Shown here piece after piece: positions 52,741 through 63,680 of a stretch of 64,000 bases of DNA. The stretch spans positions 4,865,870 through 4,929,869 of the forward strand of contig OX457040.1 in NCBI GenBank assembly GCA_949752735.1, written 5' to 3'. A program made the translations under genes and the position numbers. This DNA is from Lumbricus terrestris (taxonomy: Eukaryota; Annelida; Clitellata; Crassiclitellata; Lumbricidae). Numbering within the stretch: position 1 is the stretch's first letter; each line of letters starts with the position of its first letter. The notes under the pieces were generated by a model. That model saw nothing but the letters and a program-made list of their open reading frames with translations, searched no databases and was not told where the DNA came from.

Positions 52741-53774
52741 TCCGATTCGTCATTTAGTTGTTTAGTTGCTGTTTCATGACATTATGTTGTTCCCTTAATT
52801 ATGCATACGCCTGGAGTAAAAATTACTTATATATCGCCATCCTCATATCTCCATACTTGGGACTGACACTGTCTTATGACGTTTCATGTGCACGCCTCAG
52901 ATTAAAATTTTCACATTTTGGCGTGACTTTAGGCGCGCTTCCAATTTATTATTTAGCACGATTGAGGTGAGGTGGAGTGTGACACACACCAGATCTATAA
53001 TAATTCTACTGTGCACTTTTAGCCGAAAACGTGGAAGCATCTTGCTTTTTTCAACTTTATACAAGGCTTAACGTCGTCGTTTGACATCAAAGGCCGTTGA
53101 CGACAATTTACATATACAGTGCAGTAGAAAATGAATGACTATTGTCCAATTTACACCATTTAACTTAGTCTTAACGTTATGTTCCAATGTCATTATTGTT
53201 CATTACTTTACAGTAAATGTCTTTCAATCAGTATAATATCAATCAACTACACAAGTTACGCTGAATCTTTTGCTTTTGTAAATTCATTGTTAGGCCTACT
53301 CTGCCGATTTTGTCATATGCCATAGATAACATAACATTTTCTTGATGACTTCTCTTAAAACACGTTCATTTTCATTTCTAATTTAACTGAAGGTGTGAAT
53401 CCATCTTGGTTGTTTATGTATAACATAGTGAATATAACACACGGGTGTGCAATTTCAGGTGTTTTGAACGAAAGTTTTTTTATAAGTTTCTTTGGCATTA
53501 AAGTGAAATGGTAAGTTTTTCTTATACTTGTTGATTTTAGTGAATTTATTATAAAAAATAACGACGGGTGAGTGTGCCTTGAACACGTTAATACCTAACT
53601 CACATAACAACATTGTCATGTTAAAAAGAAGTGGTGAGTAGGCCATGTAGCTGAAGCTGGAATCAATAATTATGTAGATTCAGATTTTAATAAGTCCAAC
53701 TTGTCTTTTTGCTGTTGCTGTAAGACAAGTTGATAATAACAACCTTGTGTTATTTGCCATTCTGAATATATTAT

Positions 53775-53860
53775 GATGGATGGATCCGATTTGACCAGGG
53801 TCTATGACAACAGTGACCGTTACCCTGGACAGAAAGTTGTTTTGGCATACTACAGCACTT
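53775..53860 (+). repeat. C box copy 6
   Basis: GATGGATCCGATTTGACCAG, GGTCTATGACAACAGTGACC, GTTACCCTGGACAG. The 3' part has diverged (TTGTTTTGGCATACTACAGC). The stem is intact. Confidence 0.9.
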
Positions 53861-53974
53861 ATTCTATATTAAGTTAAAATGTGAGCTCATCGTCATTGAT
53901 TTCTTCAGAGTTATCCTGACGTTTTTCTCTCGGTTTCGTTGCATTCACTTTTTTCCCGCTCCTTTTCCTTGAAG

Positions 53975-54050
53975 AATGCCAGTCTCAAGATTGAATTAAT
54001 TAGGAGGAGGACGTTAATGAACTTCGCTGTCACATCACTCAGATTCGTAA
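53975..54050 (+). repeat. Diverged A/R box
   Basis: Reads ATGCCAGTCTCAAGATTGAA, TTAGGAGGAGGACGTTAATG and AACTTCGCTGTCACATCACT. Confidence 0.6.
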
Positions 54051-54428
54051 AAAAATGAAACTACTAAAAGGCCTACTATTGCTTCGGCTACCACTACTGC
54101 CACAAATACTGCTGCTGCAATTGCTGCTGCTCTTCATAGTACTGACTCCACGGCTGTTGACAATAGCTATTCTTCTATCTGTTCTCTCTTAATGAGCAGC
54201 AAGTAGATCTATCGAAATACCTATAACAGACAACACCGTACAAAAAATTGACATTCCATGACATGATATGTCGCTAAGCTGTTGAAATGAATCGACCATT
54301 AGACGAACTTTTTGAAGAAAATATTAACGAGGCAGATTTATAAATCTAAACTAAAGTAGTTTATTTTTTAGCTTGCACTGCAAATATTGATCATGGCGCT
54401 GCACAGCATCGGCAAAGGCAATGAAATT

Positions 54429-54462
54429 AAACACCTTTAAAATAGTTTAGAATTATGGTATA
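54429..54462 (-). promoter_or_regulatory. TATACC + ATTTTAAAGGTGTTTAA motif
   Basis: The minus strand TATACCATAATTC lies 29 bp before GG. Confidence 0.6.
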
Positions 54463-54689
54463 GATAATTTTGTAGGCGTCATGATCCATATTTGTATCAT
54501 TTCGAGCACTGTCACCGCCACCAAATCGAATCGTGACTTAGATCTGGCTCCTATTGGTTCTGCACTTGTACATCAAGGCACAATCTGAATCTTGCTGTGC
54601 GCATCACAAAACGGTTCTTTTTGGCCGTGTTGGGGTTGGCGGCTTTTAGAGTAGCCGCTTCGATGGGACGCTATGCAAACTACATGAAT

Positions 54690-54815
54690 GAATGAATGGA
54701 TGGATGAATGAATGAATGGATGAATGAATGAATGAACGAATGAATGAATGACGAACGAACGAACGATGGGACGTTGTGCAGACTATAGCAGCGAACGAAC
54801 GAACGAACGAATGAA
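54690..54815 (+). repeat. (GAAT/GAAC)n tetranucleotide tract
   Basis: Follows CGCTTCGATGGGACGCTATGC (54657-54677), which resembles the L2 tail GGCGCTATATA. It is probably the microsatellite tail of a heavily degraded L2 3' end (about 54600-54690). Confidence 0.85.
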
Positions 54816-54837
54816 CGAACAAATCTGATTCTCATCT

Positions 54838-55225
54838 ACAGGGTGGGCCCAAAAAAGACCCCCCCTAGGTTTTTTGTCAATATCTTGACCAAAAGTAATA
54901 ATTTTCAAATGAAATTTTACAGGCCTATAGACAATTCATATTTATACATGATGACCAGATTTCATAAAAATATTTAAAACACAACAAAAGTTACACCACT
55001 TTTAGTGAGGCCACCACCACCCCCCCCCCCCCCCCCCCGTTTTTGGACGATTCAAAAACGTAACGCAACAAAAAGTAGGTTTTTGCCAATATCTTGGCCA
55101 AAAGTAAGAATTTCGAAATGAAATTTTACAGGTTAATAGACAATTCATAGTTACATATGATGGCCTGATTTCATAAAAATATTTCAAACAGAACAAAAGT
55201 TATATCACTTTTAGTGTGGCCACCC
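54838..55225. mobile_element. CAGGGTGGGCC repeat, two-unit form
   Basis: Starts TACAGGGTGGGCCCAAAAAA and ends GTGTGGCCACCCTA, so short inverted ends are present. It holds two direct units of about 190 bp, each with CAATATCTTGRCCAAAAGTA, GAAATTTTACAGG, TAGACAATTCATA and CACTTTTAGTGTGGCCACC. A poly-C run (55017-55038) lies between units. Ends of this type next to TA suggest a mariner/Tc1-like nonautonomous element. This is inference. Confidence 0.7.
55017..55038 (+). repeat. Poly-C run
   Basis: Homopolymer of about 20 C between the two units. Its length may not be reliable in assembly. Confidence 0.85.
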
Positions 55226-55877
55226 TACCCTTTGTGATGATTATGAAACGACTAAAGTCATTCATTCTATGGATGCCAGAGTTGAAGTCAAAATCTGCTA
55301 ATGTGATCTGACAAAATTCGCCATGCCACAGCTATTTACAAATTAAATAAGAGTATTATAAAAGGTGTGTTTTTTCTAAGCGGAATATCACTCTTGAATG
55401 ATATCTGCGTCCTTGGATTCGTCATAATATCGCAAAACAATTTCTGTCGTAAGCCTTTGTTGTTATACTCTGTCGTTAAACTCTGAATAAGTCATTTATT
55501 AAAGTTGTCTAATTCGAACTGAGTTTATTTACTGACATTGCCGTTGCTCTACACGATTAAGCGATTTAATGTGACTGCTGAATCAAAAGTTATAATGAAG
55601 CCTTATATCATAGATTTTCATTTAGAGCTGTAAAAATCCCAACGGCAATGACCTCTGTCGTCAAACTCTGGATCCTCCTATGTAACGTTGCATTATATAA
55701 CTCCGAAAAGTCCACTAAGAAATTGCGCATAGCTTGAATCAAGTAAGTAAATGACAAAGCATATCCTTGCACAATAGAGTCTTCTCTCAAACGAAACTCG
55801 GTAGTTCTGTAATATGCAAACTAAATGTTCCTATCATTCCGCAACTCCGCCTCAGGATATCTTATGATAGCCTGAGC

Positions 55878-55925
55878 TGAGCCAGTCCCAAGCCAAGATA
55901 AAAGAGGAGCGTTCCGCAGCGGTCT
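55878..55925 (+). repeat. Partial A/R box
   Basis: AGTCCCAAGCCAAGATAAAA, GAGGAGCGTTCCGCAGCGGT. Confidence 0.55.
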
Positions 55926-56115
55926 TGCATCCAACTCCGGTTTTAAAAAAATCTACGCAACTGAAACAACGTGACCGTTGCCTAGTATGCAGACCTGCAC
56001 GGGAGGGACTAAGTACTAAGTAAGCATCTTTAAGTAAGCATCTTTATCGTCCTTTCTTACCATAGCGCTGCTAAAGGAACAAAGAGAAGAATCAAAAATA
56101 TTGTATGACGCAGAA

Positions 56116-56156
56116 TATATATAGCGAAAGGAAGCACCACATTAAAGGTATATTAG
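56116..56156 (+). promoter_or_regulatory. TATATATAGC + CATTAAAGGTAT motif
   Basis: TATATAGCGAAAGG lies 31 bp before GG. GGTAT replaces GGTGT, as in the 60.7-kb copy. Confidence 0.62.
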
Positions 56157-56391
56157 TTGAACATCGAATCCAATCTGAGATTCAGACGCGAAAGATGGAG
56201 AGTTCAAATTAAATCTATTAACATCACCAGCAATAGAGTGAAACTGTCTACCAGTGGCGGGAGTAATCATAATTTTTTTTATTACCAACAAAGGTTGGTA
56301 AGAACCGTAGATACCCTGTAATCGCTTGCTCTGCAATTAACATGCGAAAGTATAAAAGAAATCCGCCTCAAGTCGCCTAGCAGAAACTCCG

Positions 56392-56500
56392 CCACTGGTT
56401 GCCCTCTGCCAGTGCCAGTCCCAAACCTGGATAAAAGAGGAGGGCGTCGCTAATGGTCTTTGTTGCCAAACAGTGGCATTTGACTATAAATACTACACCA
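56392..56500 (+). repeat. A/R box, complete copy
   Basis: AACTCCGCCACTGGTTGCCC, TCTGCCAGTGCCAGTCCCAA, ACCTGGATAAAAGAGGAGGG, CGTCGCTAATGGTCTTTGTT and GCCAAACAGTGGCATTTGAC. Confidence 0.88.
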
Positions 56501-56576
56501 CCACCGCTTATTAGGGACCTTGAGCAAGTCCTTCACTCGCAAATGCTCATGCGCTTGTAATCATGATAGTCACGTC

Positions 56577-56612
56577 ACCACAACCACCACCACCACCACC
56601 ACCACCACCACT
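56577..56612 (+). repeat. (CCA)n microsatellite
   Basis: About 11 CCA triplets. Confidence 0.95.
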
Positions 56613-56775
56613 GTCAGTGATTTGGGGGCGATGGGTGAGAGTAAACTATCACAATGCAAACCGCGCTCGACCTCTCAGTATAAGTTCAAATTCTTGTAAT
56701 TCATTCAGTGCCAATGAATAAACTGAATTTCCTATGACGAGGTTGTCTGATTGAGTTGCTGTATAACGCCATCTT

Positions 56776-56812
56776 ATACACCTTTAAAACGCGATATTCT
56801 ACTGGTATATAA
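56776..56812 (-). promoter_or_regulatory. TATATACC + GTTTTAAAGGTGT motif
   Basis: The minus strand TATATACCAGTAG lies 30 bp before GG in CGCGTTTTAAAGGTGTATAA. Confidence 0.68.
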
Positions 56813-57049
56813 ATTATTGATAAAGCACGGTAACCACTGAAACGGTAATTTCCGATTACATCGTATCAATTATTGTTTAACTGTGAACGACTCTGGCAGC
56901 AGAAAGATGCGCCAACCTTTAGAAACGGATATAGTGACGTGAAAGAAAGAAAACACAAATTAATACTAAAAACATCAACGGCAATGGTCTACATAAATGT
57001 AGGACGCTCTTAAACTCTGCATAATCAATGTTCAAAAACGTTTCCTTTT

Positions 57050-57280
57050 GGGGGCCCGGTAGAGTAATGGTTAACACGCTGGCCAAGAGTGCAACATGTA
57101 GCAGGTTCGAGCCCCGTTGGGCGGATATGCTTTGTAGGCTGCTATTAGCGCCGTTGTAATTGCAAAGCTGTCTGTTCAGTTAGTAGTTAAGTTTAATTAA
57201 GATTACAGCATAACTTGTAAATGTAAAGCGCAGTGCGTTTGCAAGCGCTCAATTAAAGAAAAGATTATTATTATTATTTT

Positions 57281-57311
<31 letters not shown>

Positions 57312-57323
57312 TTATTATTATTG
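57050..57323 (+). mobile_element. tRNA-derived SINE, full length (SINE family 1)
   Basis: Starts GGGGCCCGGTAGAGTAATGG, with an A-box-like TAGAGTAATGG at 57060-57070. The B box GGTTCGAGCCCC is at 57104-57115. The A-B spacing and leading G run are tRNA-like. The body GCGGATATGCTTTGTAGGCT and AAGCGCAGTGCGTTTGCAAG is followed by CGCTCAATTAAAG and an (ATT)n tail (57265-57323). GTTTCC directly flanks both sides (57040-57045 and 57324-57329) and is a likely target duplication. It would be transcribed by RNA polymerase III if active. It needs a LINE partner for mobility. Confidence 0.9.
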
Positions 57324-57411
57324 TTTCCATTCGATCAAAAAGTCAGGGAGATAACTAGCATCGAAACTAGATAAACTTTCGATCATAATAATATTCTTTA
57401 ATTGACCAACT

Positions 57412-57450
57412 GACACCTTCTTTTCTGCCATTGATTCTCAGATAATTATA
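57412..57450 (-). promoter_or_regulatory. Degenerate AGAAGGTGTC motif
   Basis: The minus strand TTATCTGAG lies 30 bp before GG in AAAGAAGGTGTCAG. Confidence 0.4.
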
Positions 57451-57590
57451 ATTCTCAGATGGCTGCGTTACTGCCAGAAAAATCCGCATAGAAAAGTGTT
57501 TTTGAGGAATGTCGATTGGTAGATGTGTGTGCTTTGTGTAAATCTACGTTCTGCCAATATAAAGCTGAATGGCGTCGACCTTCATTCTAA

Positions 57591-57690
57591 ACTCCGCCAC
57601 TGGTTGTTCTCTGCCAGTGCCAGTCCCAAGCCTGGATAAAGGAGGAGGGCGACACTAATCATCTCTTATATGGCAGTGTCATTAAACATA
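57591..57690 (+). repeat. A/R box, complete copy
   Basis: AACTCCGCCACTGGTTGTTC, TCTGCCAGTGCCAGTCCCAA, GCCTGGATAAAGGAGGAGGG, CGACACTAATCATC and GGCAGTGTCATTAAAC. Confidence 0.88.
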
Positions 57691-57949
57691 TAACAAGAGA
57701 GAAACCTTCATTCTACTAGCATATAATCATGCTTCAGTCTGGCACAAGCAAGTGTGAGATATTATAGAGTGGGGAAACCTGTTATTTTTTAAATCCAAGT
57801 ATTAAGAAACATCTTGTAGCAATAAAACCCTATTCGATTATAGTACTTTGGTTATTTACTGGCAATTTGATATAGCGCTCATTCGTATCACTGCCACTAA
57901 GGTAAAATAAAAATATTGCGAGCTTTTATTATACACCTGTAAGACGTGG

Positions 57950-58036
57950 TCGCTGCACGCTATTTAAACAAAAATGTTACAATCGACTGCGACTTCAAGC
58001 CATTCATACTATGAGAACTGTTACAGTAACAGTATC
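57950..58036 (-). promoter_or_regulatory. TAAATAGC + TTACAGGTGT motif with upstream palindrome
   Basis: The minus strand TTTAAATAGCG lies about 31-33 bp before GG in GTCTTACAGGTGTATAA. The word AACTGTTACAGTAACAGTAT (58017-58036) lies about 65 bp from the motif. The same word occurs at the same distance from the motif at 30240. Confidence 0.55.
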
Positions 58037-58039
58037 CGA

Positions 58040-58745
58040 ACAGCATTCAATGTGAATTAATATTGACGTAATTTGCTTCTTTTTACGGCACGCCCAATAA
58101 AATTAGACATAGGCCTATCCTAATTTTGCCTAATTATAATCTTGCGTGATCTTACACATGTCATGTATTTCCGAATTTAATTTCTGCAATGAAATTCCCT
58201 TAATAATTCTCATACAAGGACTTATGAAATGCGTAGGCTTTCCATAAACGACAATTGTGTGTAAACCGACGAGTTAATCCACTTCTAAGCCTTTGTAAAG
58301 GGGGGAATTTTAAAAAATCATCTGTAAAAGACACAGCGTTGTTGATTTAAAAAAGCTACACACCCAAAATTAATGAGATGCGTATAGTTTACAGTGACAT
58401 GGTGTATAATGTAAAGTCCTGCAGTTTCAGTCAAATTCCTGCTTCAATGTTCATAAACAGATAATGTAGGCAAGTTCTTCATTGAGTGCATACGCACTTC
58501 GGGAGCATTATTATAAGAACAGTCTAAGCGAGTACGATCATAAAAATATTCGTGATATGCAATTGAATAATCATTATAATATTAGGCTACAAAACATAAT
58601 AGGCTGGATATCGTTTGAGCTGTGTTTGAGAGAAAGGAAAAGACAAAAGAAAAACAGTACAACGTCACTTGAACAGCATACGTACGTGTGATGAATCTAC
58701 ACCGGAGTAATGCTCACTTCGGATATCACTGGTGGCGAAAAGAGA
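58040..58745. other. Unassigned DNA
   Basis: Nothing recognised. The 69-codon ORF at 58482 is basic and polar but has no domain I know. Confidence 0.4.
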
Positions 58746-58749
58746 ATAA

Positions 58750-58783
58750 GACACCTTTAAATCGACTTCAGTCTACTGTTAAA
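58750..58783 (-). promoter_or_regulatory. TTTAACA + ATTTAAAGGTGTC motif
   Basis: The minus strand TTTAACAGTAG lies exactly 30 bp before GG in GTCGATTTAAAGGTGTCTTA. It lies downstream of C box copy 7 on the same strand. Confidence 0.55.
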
Positions 58784-58829
58784 GTCAGCCTCATCAAGGC
58801 AAATTATTAACTTCGAAAGAAGAAAGTTT

Positions 58830-58912
58830 ATCAGTGCTGTAATATGCCGAGCAAATTTCTGCCCAGGGTAACGGCCTCTGTTGTCATAGACACTGGTCAA
58901 ATCGGATCCACC
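58830..58912 (-). repeat. C box copy 7
   Basis: The minus strand GGATCCGATTTGACCAGTGT, CTATGACAACAGAGGCCGTT, ACCCTGGGCAGAAATTTGCT and CGGCATATTACAGCACTGAT. One stem mismatch (CCAGTGT), as in copy 2. Confidence 0.92.
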
Positions 58913-58919
58913 ACAAATA

Positions 58920-59895
58920 ACATGTCACAGTCAAGACCAATCTTAGCTCGAAACTGGTAAGCTTCTCTTTGTAAGCATCTCTCTGTATTAGCAATGATTT
59001 TTCAGCATCGCCCACCTACAATATCCAAGATTGAGACTGGCGCCTGTTTAATGAAAGGCGGTTTCATTTCAAGACGAAATTGTTGTTAACAATGAATTCT
59101 GAAACCATTTAAAGGTTATAGACCGCGTGTAAGAAAATGTTCACTGAATTATTGAAACAATAATAATACAGAAAACATTGACCACAAATCATAGTCAAAT
59201 TATCTTAAATCTTTCGTTGAGCGATTATCTAGATTCTAGAGCTCATTATAATCGACTGTCAGCCTAAAAGCCGAGAATTCAAAACGCCTCAATTGCAAAA
59301 TTTACGTTCCTATGGTATCACATGGTAAAAGCGAAGAGAGCATGCACTGTTTGTAGGAAGATCGGTCTGTAAACTGTTGTCTGCTCGTCTGTAATTTGGA
59401 ATGGTATTGACGGTAACAACCATGTCAGTCGTAAGATGTCGCTAAGAACGTAAGAGATAAATAAAACACACGAAAACAGGAAATAGTCGTTTTACCTGTT
59501 GGCATCGTGACTTGCTTTCAAAGAAGAAAACGATTTCTCATGCCAAAGGTCAATAATTGTGTCCATACAAATTAAATAAAACCCATCAACTGTTATTATT
59601 GGAAGAGGAGTAAAATTGTTAAACATCATTGCTAAGCAATTGGAGCAATATAATTATATACAGAAGTACGTTTACGTTATCATCACCATGGTCACCGCGA
59701 TATTTTGTCAAACGCTCTGCAAAACAGCATCAAAACGCTAATTGTACGCCTTGAAAATTTTTATTATGCTTCATTCTACCATTTAGTTCAGCAGCCACAT
59801 TAAATCACTAAGTCGTGCAAAAAATTCCGCATGCATGAGCAGCATTGTCGACCAGAAGTTGTCGCTAAACTGTAAATGCGCGCAAACGGACTGTT
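58920..59895. other. Unassigned DNA with one A/R-like fragment
   Basis: At 59005-59060 a reverse A/R-like fragment reads GCATCGCCCACCTACAATAT, CCAAGATTGAGACTGGCGCC. Nothing else was recognised. Confidence 0.4.
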
Positions 59896-59901
59896 CGAAT
59901 T

Positions 59902-59937
59902 AGACACCTTTAATCGATCACTTCATTTTATTATATT
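59902..59937 (-). promoter_or_regulatory. TATAATA + GATTAAAGGTGTC motif
   Basis: The minus strand TATAATAAAATG lies 29 bp before GG. Confidence 0.6.
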
Positions 59938-60190
59938 TACTTACGTTCAGCTCCCACTCAAGCAACGAATTGAGTATAGGATATCTACTCTAGTCGGGTG
60001 CTGCATTCTAGAACTTGATCCTGCCTACCTTTGTGAGCTTTGTAGCCCTACAGTCCCCTACTCTTAGTTCTCGCCACTTCCGCTCCCTTCGTTCGACTGA
60101 ACAAAGTTTTCTCTCAGTCCCTATTGCTCGTTCTTCCACTATATGCAGAACCGTGCTTTCTCGGTGGCAGGACCCTCAACCTGGAATGGT
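59935..60190 (+). mobile_element. L2-like LINE C-terminal fragment
   Basis: The plus strand reads LPLKQRIEYRISTL, then DPAYLCELCSPTVPYS, and after a shift LRSTEQSFLSVPIARSSTIC, followed by the RAFSVAGPSTWNG-type region in a third frame (60140-60185). No tail was found; it runs into short duplications GCAACAGGTCTCTCGAC at 60203 and 60243. Confidence 0.78.
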
Positions 60191-60668
60191 GCAACAGTCG
60201 GTGCAACAGGTCTCTCGACACAAGAATCCCTTTTGTCGAAGCAACAGGTCTCTCGACGCAACGAAACGTTGGTCTTCAAGAGTATCTTGGAACCGCAACG
60301 ACATACAATGACGCTGTGAATCTTCGAAAGCAAGAGCCGTTCCAGAAGGACTGTCCAACCTAAGGAACCTTGAACGTTCAGCAAACCGTGAGGCATAACC
60401 GGAATTGTTGGGGAAGGGGGAAACCTGGGTCAAGAATCGGTCGAGGTTCGGGGTAGTTAAATAGCATCGCATTTGATTATATTATCAACTATCGACTAAA
60501 CCGTGTTATTCACGGGAACTTATCATTTATTTTGATGGTTAAATCATAACTGCTTTAATTTACACTGACTTCAGAATTGGTTTATAAACCCCCTTCCTAA
60601 CCGGCGGGGTGTAACTGATCATACTAAAAAAATAGTGACATAAATTGTTATACATCGTAATTATGATT

Positions 60669-60706
60669 TATATATAGCTGATGTGACATCATTTTAAAGG
60701 TATGCA
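60669..60706 (+). promoter_or_regulatory. TATATATAGC + TTTTAAAGGTAT motif
   Basis: TATATAGCTGATG lies exactly 30 bp before GG in TCATTTTAAAGGTATGCAA. Confidence 0.66.
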
Positions 60707-61347
60707 ATTGGGCGTCTTGAAATAAGTTACTTATTGTTGGACCATTGATTCTTCCGGTATTTGATTCGTAATCAACCTCGAGGCCTCAGATGGGCACACT
60801 TAGGCCAATATATTTATGTTATTATAATCAATAGCAATAAATATCAATGACACTGGACTTATTAAGAATGCTAAAAAGAAATAAATATGATTAGCTGATT
60901 TTTATAGTAGGAAATTGGTTCCGAAGCACACTTTAGGTCGTAGGTCGTTCGATCTTACTGGTGCGTCCTCTGCCAGGTTGCCAAGCCTACTGTCGTCTCT
61001 CGATTGATGTATTCCTCTGCCGTCTGGTGGGTATCACAGCGGGAAGGACCGGTGTCATGCGAAATACTATCCGGGCAACAGAAACTATCCGGCCACGCCC
61101 ACTTCGTTGTCGGATACAATCTCGCACGACATACGTGCGAAATAATATCCGTTGACAAATACTATCCGGGTTGCTTTTCGAGGTTTATTTGGAATAATTC
61201 ACTTCATGAAGCACATAACTCGATATGCAAAGAGTTACTGTAATGCATGCATGCAAATGATATTGTGATCTAGTGACATGGCGAGTGTGCAAGTAAATTT
61301 GGAACAAAACTTGATTCTTATAAACGAAGCGGTGTTAAGTCAGTAGG

Positions 61348-61434
61348 GATGTATCCGATTTGACCAGGGTCTATGACAACAGAGGCCGTTACCCTGGACA
61401 GAAATTTGCTCGGCGTATTACAGCACTGAAGAGC
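61348..61434 (+). repeat. C box copy 8
   Basis: Near-consensus copy with GATGTATCCGATTTGACC and the intact stem CCAGGGT/ACCCTGG. A GGGTGTCTAAC motif follows about 115 bp later (61523-61560). Confidence 0.93.
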
Positions 61435-61522
61435 AATATTACACAACCATAATCTTAAGTCATTAGGGACTTGTTTTTTTTATTTTTAGAATGGAAAATT
61501 CGTTTTGGAAATTGGATCATTT

Positions 61523-61560
61523 ATTAATAAACTTCATAGAAGAAAATAGGGTGTCTAACG
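61523..61560 (+). promoter_or_regulatory. AATAGGGTGTCTAAC motif
   Basis: TATTAATAAAC lies 30 bp before GGG. The TATA box is weak. Confidence 0.5.
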
Positions 61561-61605
61561 ATAACAATTTTATATTTTTAAAATGTTTTTCAAATACATC
61601 TGTCT

Positions 61606-61705
61606 AACTCCGTCACTGGTTGCACTCTGCAAATGCCAGTCCCGTGCCTCAATAAAGAAGGAGGGCGTCGCAAGTGAGCTTCGTTATCACACAGTGACGC
61701 TAAAC
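61606..61705 (+). repeat. A/R box, complete copy
   Basis: AACTCCGTCACTGGTTGCAC, TCTGCAAATGCCAGTCCCGT, GCCTCAATAAAGAAGGAGGG, CGTCGCAAGTGAGCTTCGTT and ATCACACAGTGACGCTAAAC. Confidence 0.87.
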
Positions 61706-61842
61706 TGCAAATATTACCATATATAATATTACATCTCTGCAGATTCTGTGAATAGAAACAGCTGCAACTAACTAATCACCTTAATCATCCATCCTCTCGA
61801 TCGGTTCTTGTCCATCAACCCTTAACTCTGGCAGTTATTTAA

Positions 61843-63091
61843 CCCTCATAGGGTCACGATTTTTCCCAACCGATTTTGGTCACCGGGGGGTAAAAAAATA
61901 CCCCCACTGTGATTCGCATGATTCCTATGATAAACTCCGAGTTTTAAGTATAAAACTAAAAGAAGTTATTTATAGAAGGTTCGCGGAATGCACTGGAACC
62001 AAAGTAACATATGAAGCACTGCAGGAAAATCAAAATGGCGGACAAAATGGCGGCCAGAATCCTAAATGGCTATAAGTGAAGTCATGTATGCAATGGAAAC
62101 ATAATTTCAGAGTCTAAATCAACATTATCGAGGTCAAGGAATGCAATGGAACCAATGTCACATATCTGGCACTGCCCGAAAATCAAAATGGCGGACAAAA
62201 TGGCGGACAGAATATTAAAATGGCTATTAGTGAAGTCATATGTGCAATGGAAATATGATCGCAGGGTCTAAATCAGCATTTTCGAGGTCAAGGAATGCGA
62301 TGGAACCAATTTCACTTATATTGCGCTGCAAGGAAACCACAATTGGGATAAAATGGCGGCCAGATTCTTGAATTGGCTATCAGTAAAGTTCTGTATCTAA
62401 TGAAAATATGATTTAATAATTTCTTGGTCAAATAATTTCATGAAAGCCACGTTCTATATGTAGCATTGAGCCTATTGTGCAATGAAATTATCATATTATC
62501 TAGTCGCAATTTTTAGTAGTATGTGATTTCACTGCAGTTTAACTATTGCTGTCATTATATATGTGCCATATTCATACTTCAATGTTTCATAACTTGATCT
62601 ATCGATAGTTTCAATGTTTCATGACTTGACAGATAAAAGGTAAACAGTCTATTCAGGTCTTGTTGCTGTCAATGCAATTGCGTTCAAGTGTCCATGGCAA
62701 GATCGCACTTCGACAGCATTAGGGCTTGATGCTATACTTGCTAACTTCGCGTCATTTTCTGTATACAATTTCATTTATTCATCCTAATTTTCTGAAACCA
62801 AAACGATTGATAAGGAGACATTGTAAGTAACAGCAAGACACTCGTGTGTAAAGCATGCATAATGCTATGTTTAAAAATTCCTGAGTAAAATAGTTAGGAC
62901 TTGGTACATTTTCGTACTTTATAGCTGATTTGGGAGCATGAATAACTAATGAAACTATATGCATTCTGTGCATAAAACATATTTAGGAAAGTCATGGTAG
63001 CGATTTCTTCAGCTATTTTCAGGGAATAAAATTTCCGTGAAAAACCGAGATGGGGTATTTTTTTACCCCCCCCCCGGTGACCCTATAAGGG
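61843..63091. mobile_element. piggyBac-like MITE 3 (TTAA target)
   Basis: TTAA lies at 61839-61842 and 63092-63095. The inverted ends are CCCTCATAGGGTCAC and CCCTTATAGGGTCACCGG (reverse strand). Subterminal GGGGTA/TACCCC palindromes (GGGGTAAAAAAATACCCCC at 61887; GGGGTATTTTTTTACCCC at 63052) take the place of the GGGGTCCG palindromes of the other two elements. The interior has three units of about 150 bp. No transposase. Confidence 0.93.
61975..62400 (+). repeat. Three direct units of about 150 bp inside piggyBac-like MITE 3
   Basis: AATGCAATGGAACCAA, ATCAAAATGGCGGACAAAAT and GGCTATTAGTGAAGTCATAT recur at about 61988, 62138 and 62296, with increasing divergence. Confidence 0.88.
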
Positions 63092-63134
63092 TTAAGTTTA
63101 ACAACATTACAAAAGAGGATAAGGACTACATTTC

Positions 63135-63170
63135 CACACCCTTAATATGTAATTATTAAATTTTATATTT
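63135..63170 (-). promoter_or_regulatory. TATAAAA + TATTAAGGGTGTGG motif
   Basis: The minus strand ATATAAAATTTAATA lies about 30 bp before GGG. Confidence 0.55.
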
Positions 63171-63233
63171 ATTTTTCAATCGCGGTGAAACCCAGATGTA
63201 AGGTTATGCACAATCATTTCGACGCAAACGAAT

Positions 63234-63680
63234 ATACAGGGTGGGCCAAAAAAAGTAATCCCCTAAGGCGTTTTGTCAATATCTTGGCCAAAAATAGGAA
63301 TTTTTCAAATCCAGTTTTTCGGGCTTGAAGGTAATTCATATCTACGTAGAATAGCCAAACTTCATCGCCATATATGAAACAGAACAACAGTTATATCACT
63401 TTTAGTGAGGCCACCCACCGTTTTTTGACGATTCAAAAACGCGACGCAACAAAAAGTAACAAAAAAGCAATTTAATTATTCTGGCCAATATCTTGGCCGG
63501 AAGTAAGAATTTCGAAATGAAATTTTACAGGCTTAAAGACAATTCATATCTGCACATGGTGATCAGATTCTATCAACATATTTCAAACAGAACAAAAGTT
63601 ATGGCACTTTTAAGGAGACCACCCACCGTTTCTTGACGATTCAAAGACGTAACGCAGCAAAACGTAGCAAAAACACGATT
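63234..63680. mobile_element. CAGGGTGGGCC repeat, second copy
   Basis: TACAGGGTGGGCCAAAAAAA starts it. Two units share TCAATATCTTGGCCAAAA, GAAATTTTACAGGCTTA and CACTTTTAGTGAGGCCACCC with the 54.84-kb copy. The right end is less clear (AGGAGACCACCCACCG, then GACGATTCAAAGACGTAACG). Confidence 0.7.

Noticed and set aside
57050..57120. tRNA gene
   Set aside because: A and B boxes are present, but no foldable acceptor stem or anticodon arm of normal form was found. A body and (ATT)n tail follow, so it is a SINE.
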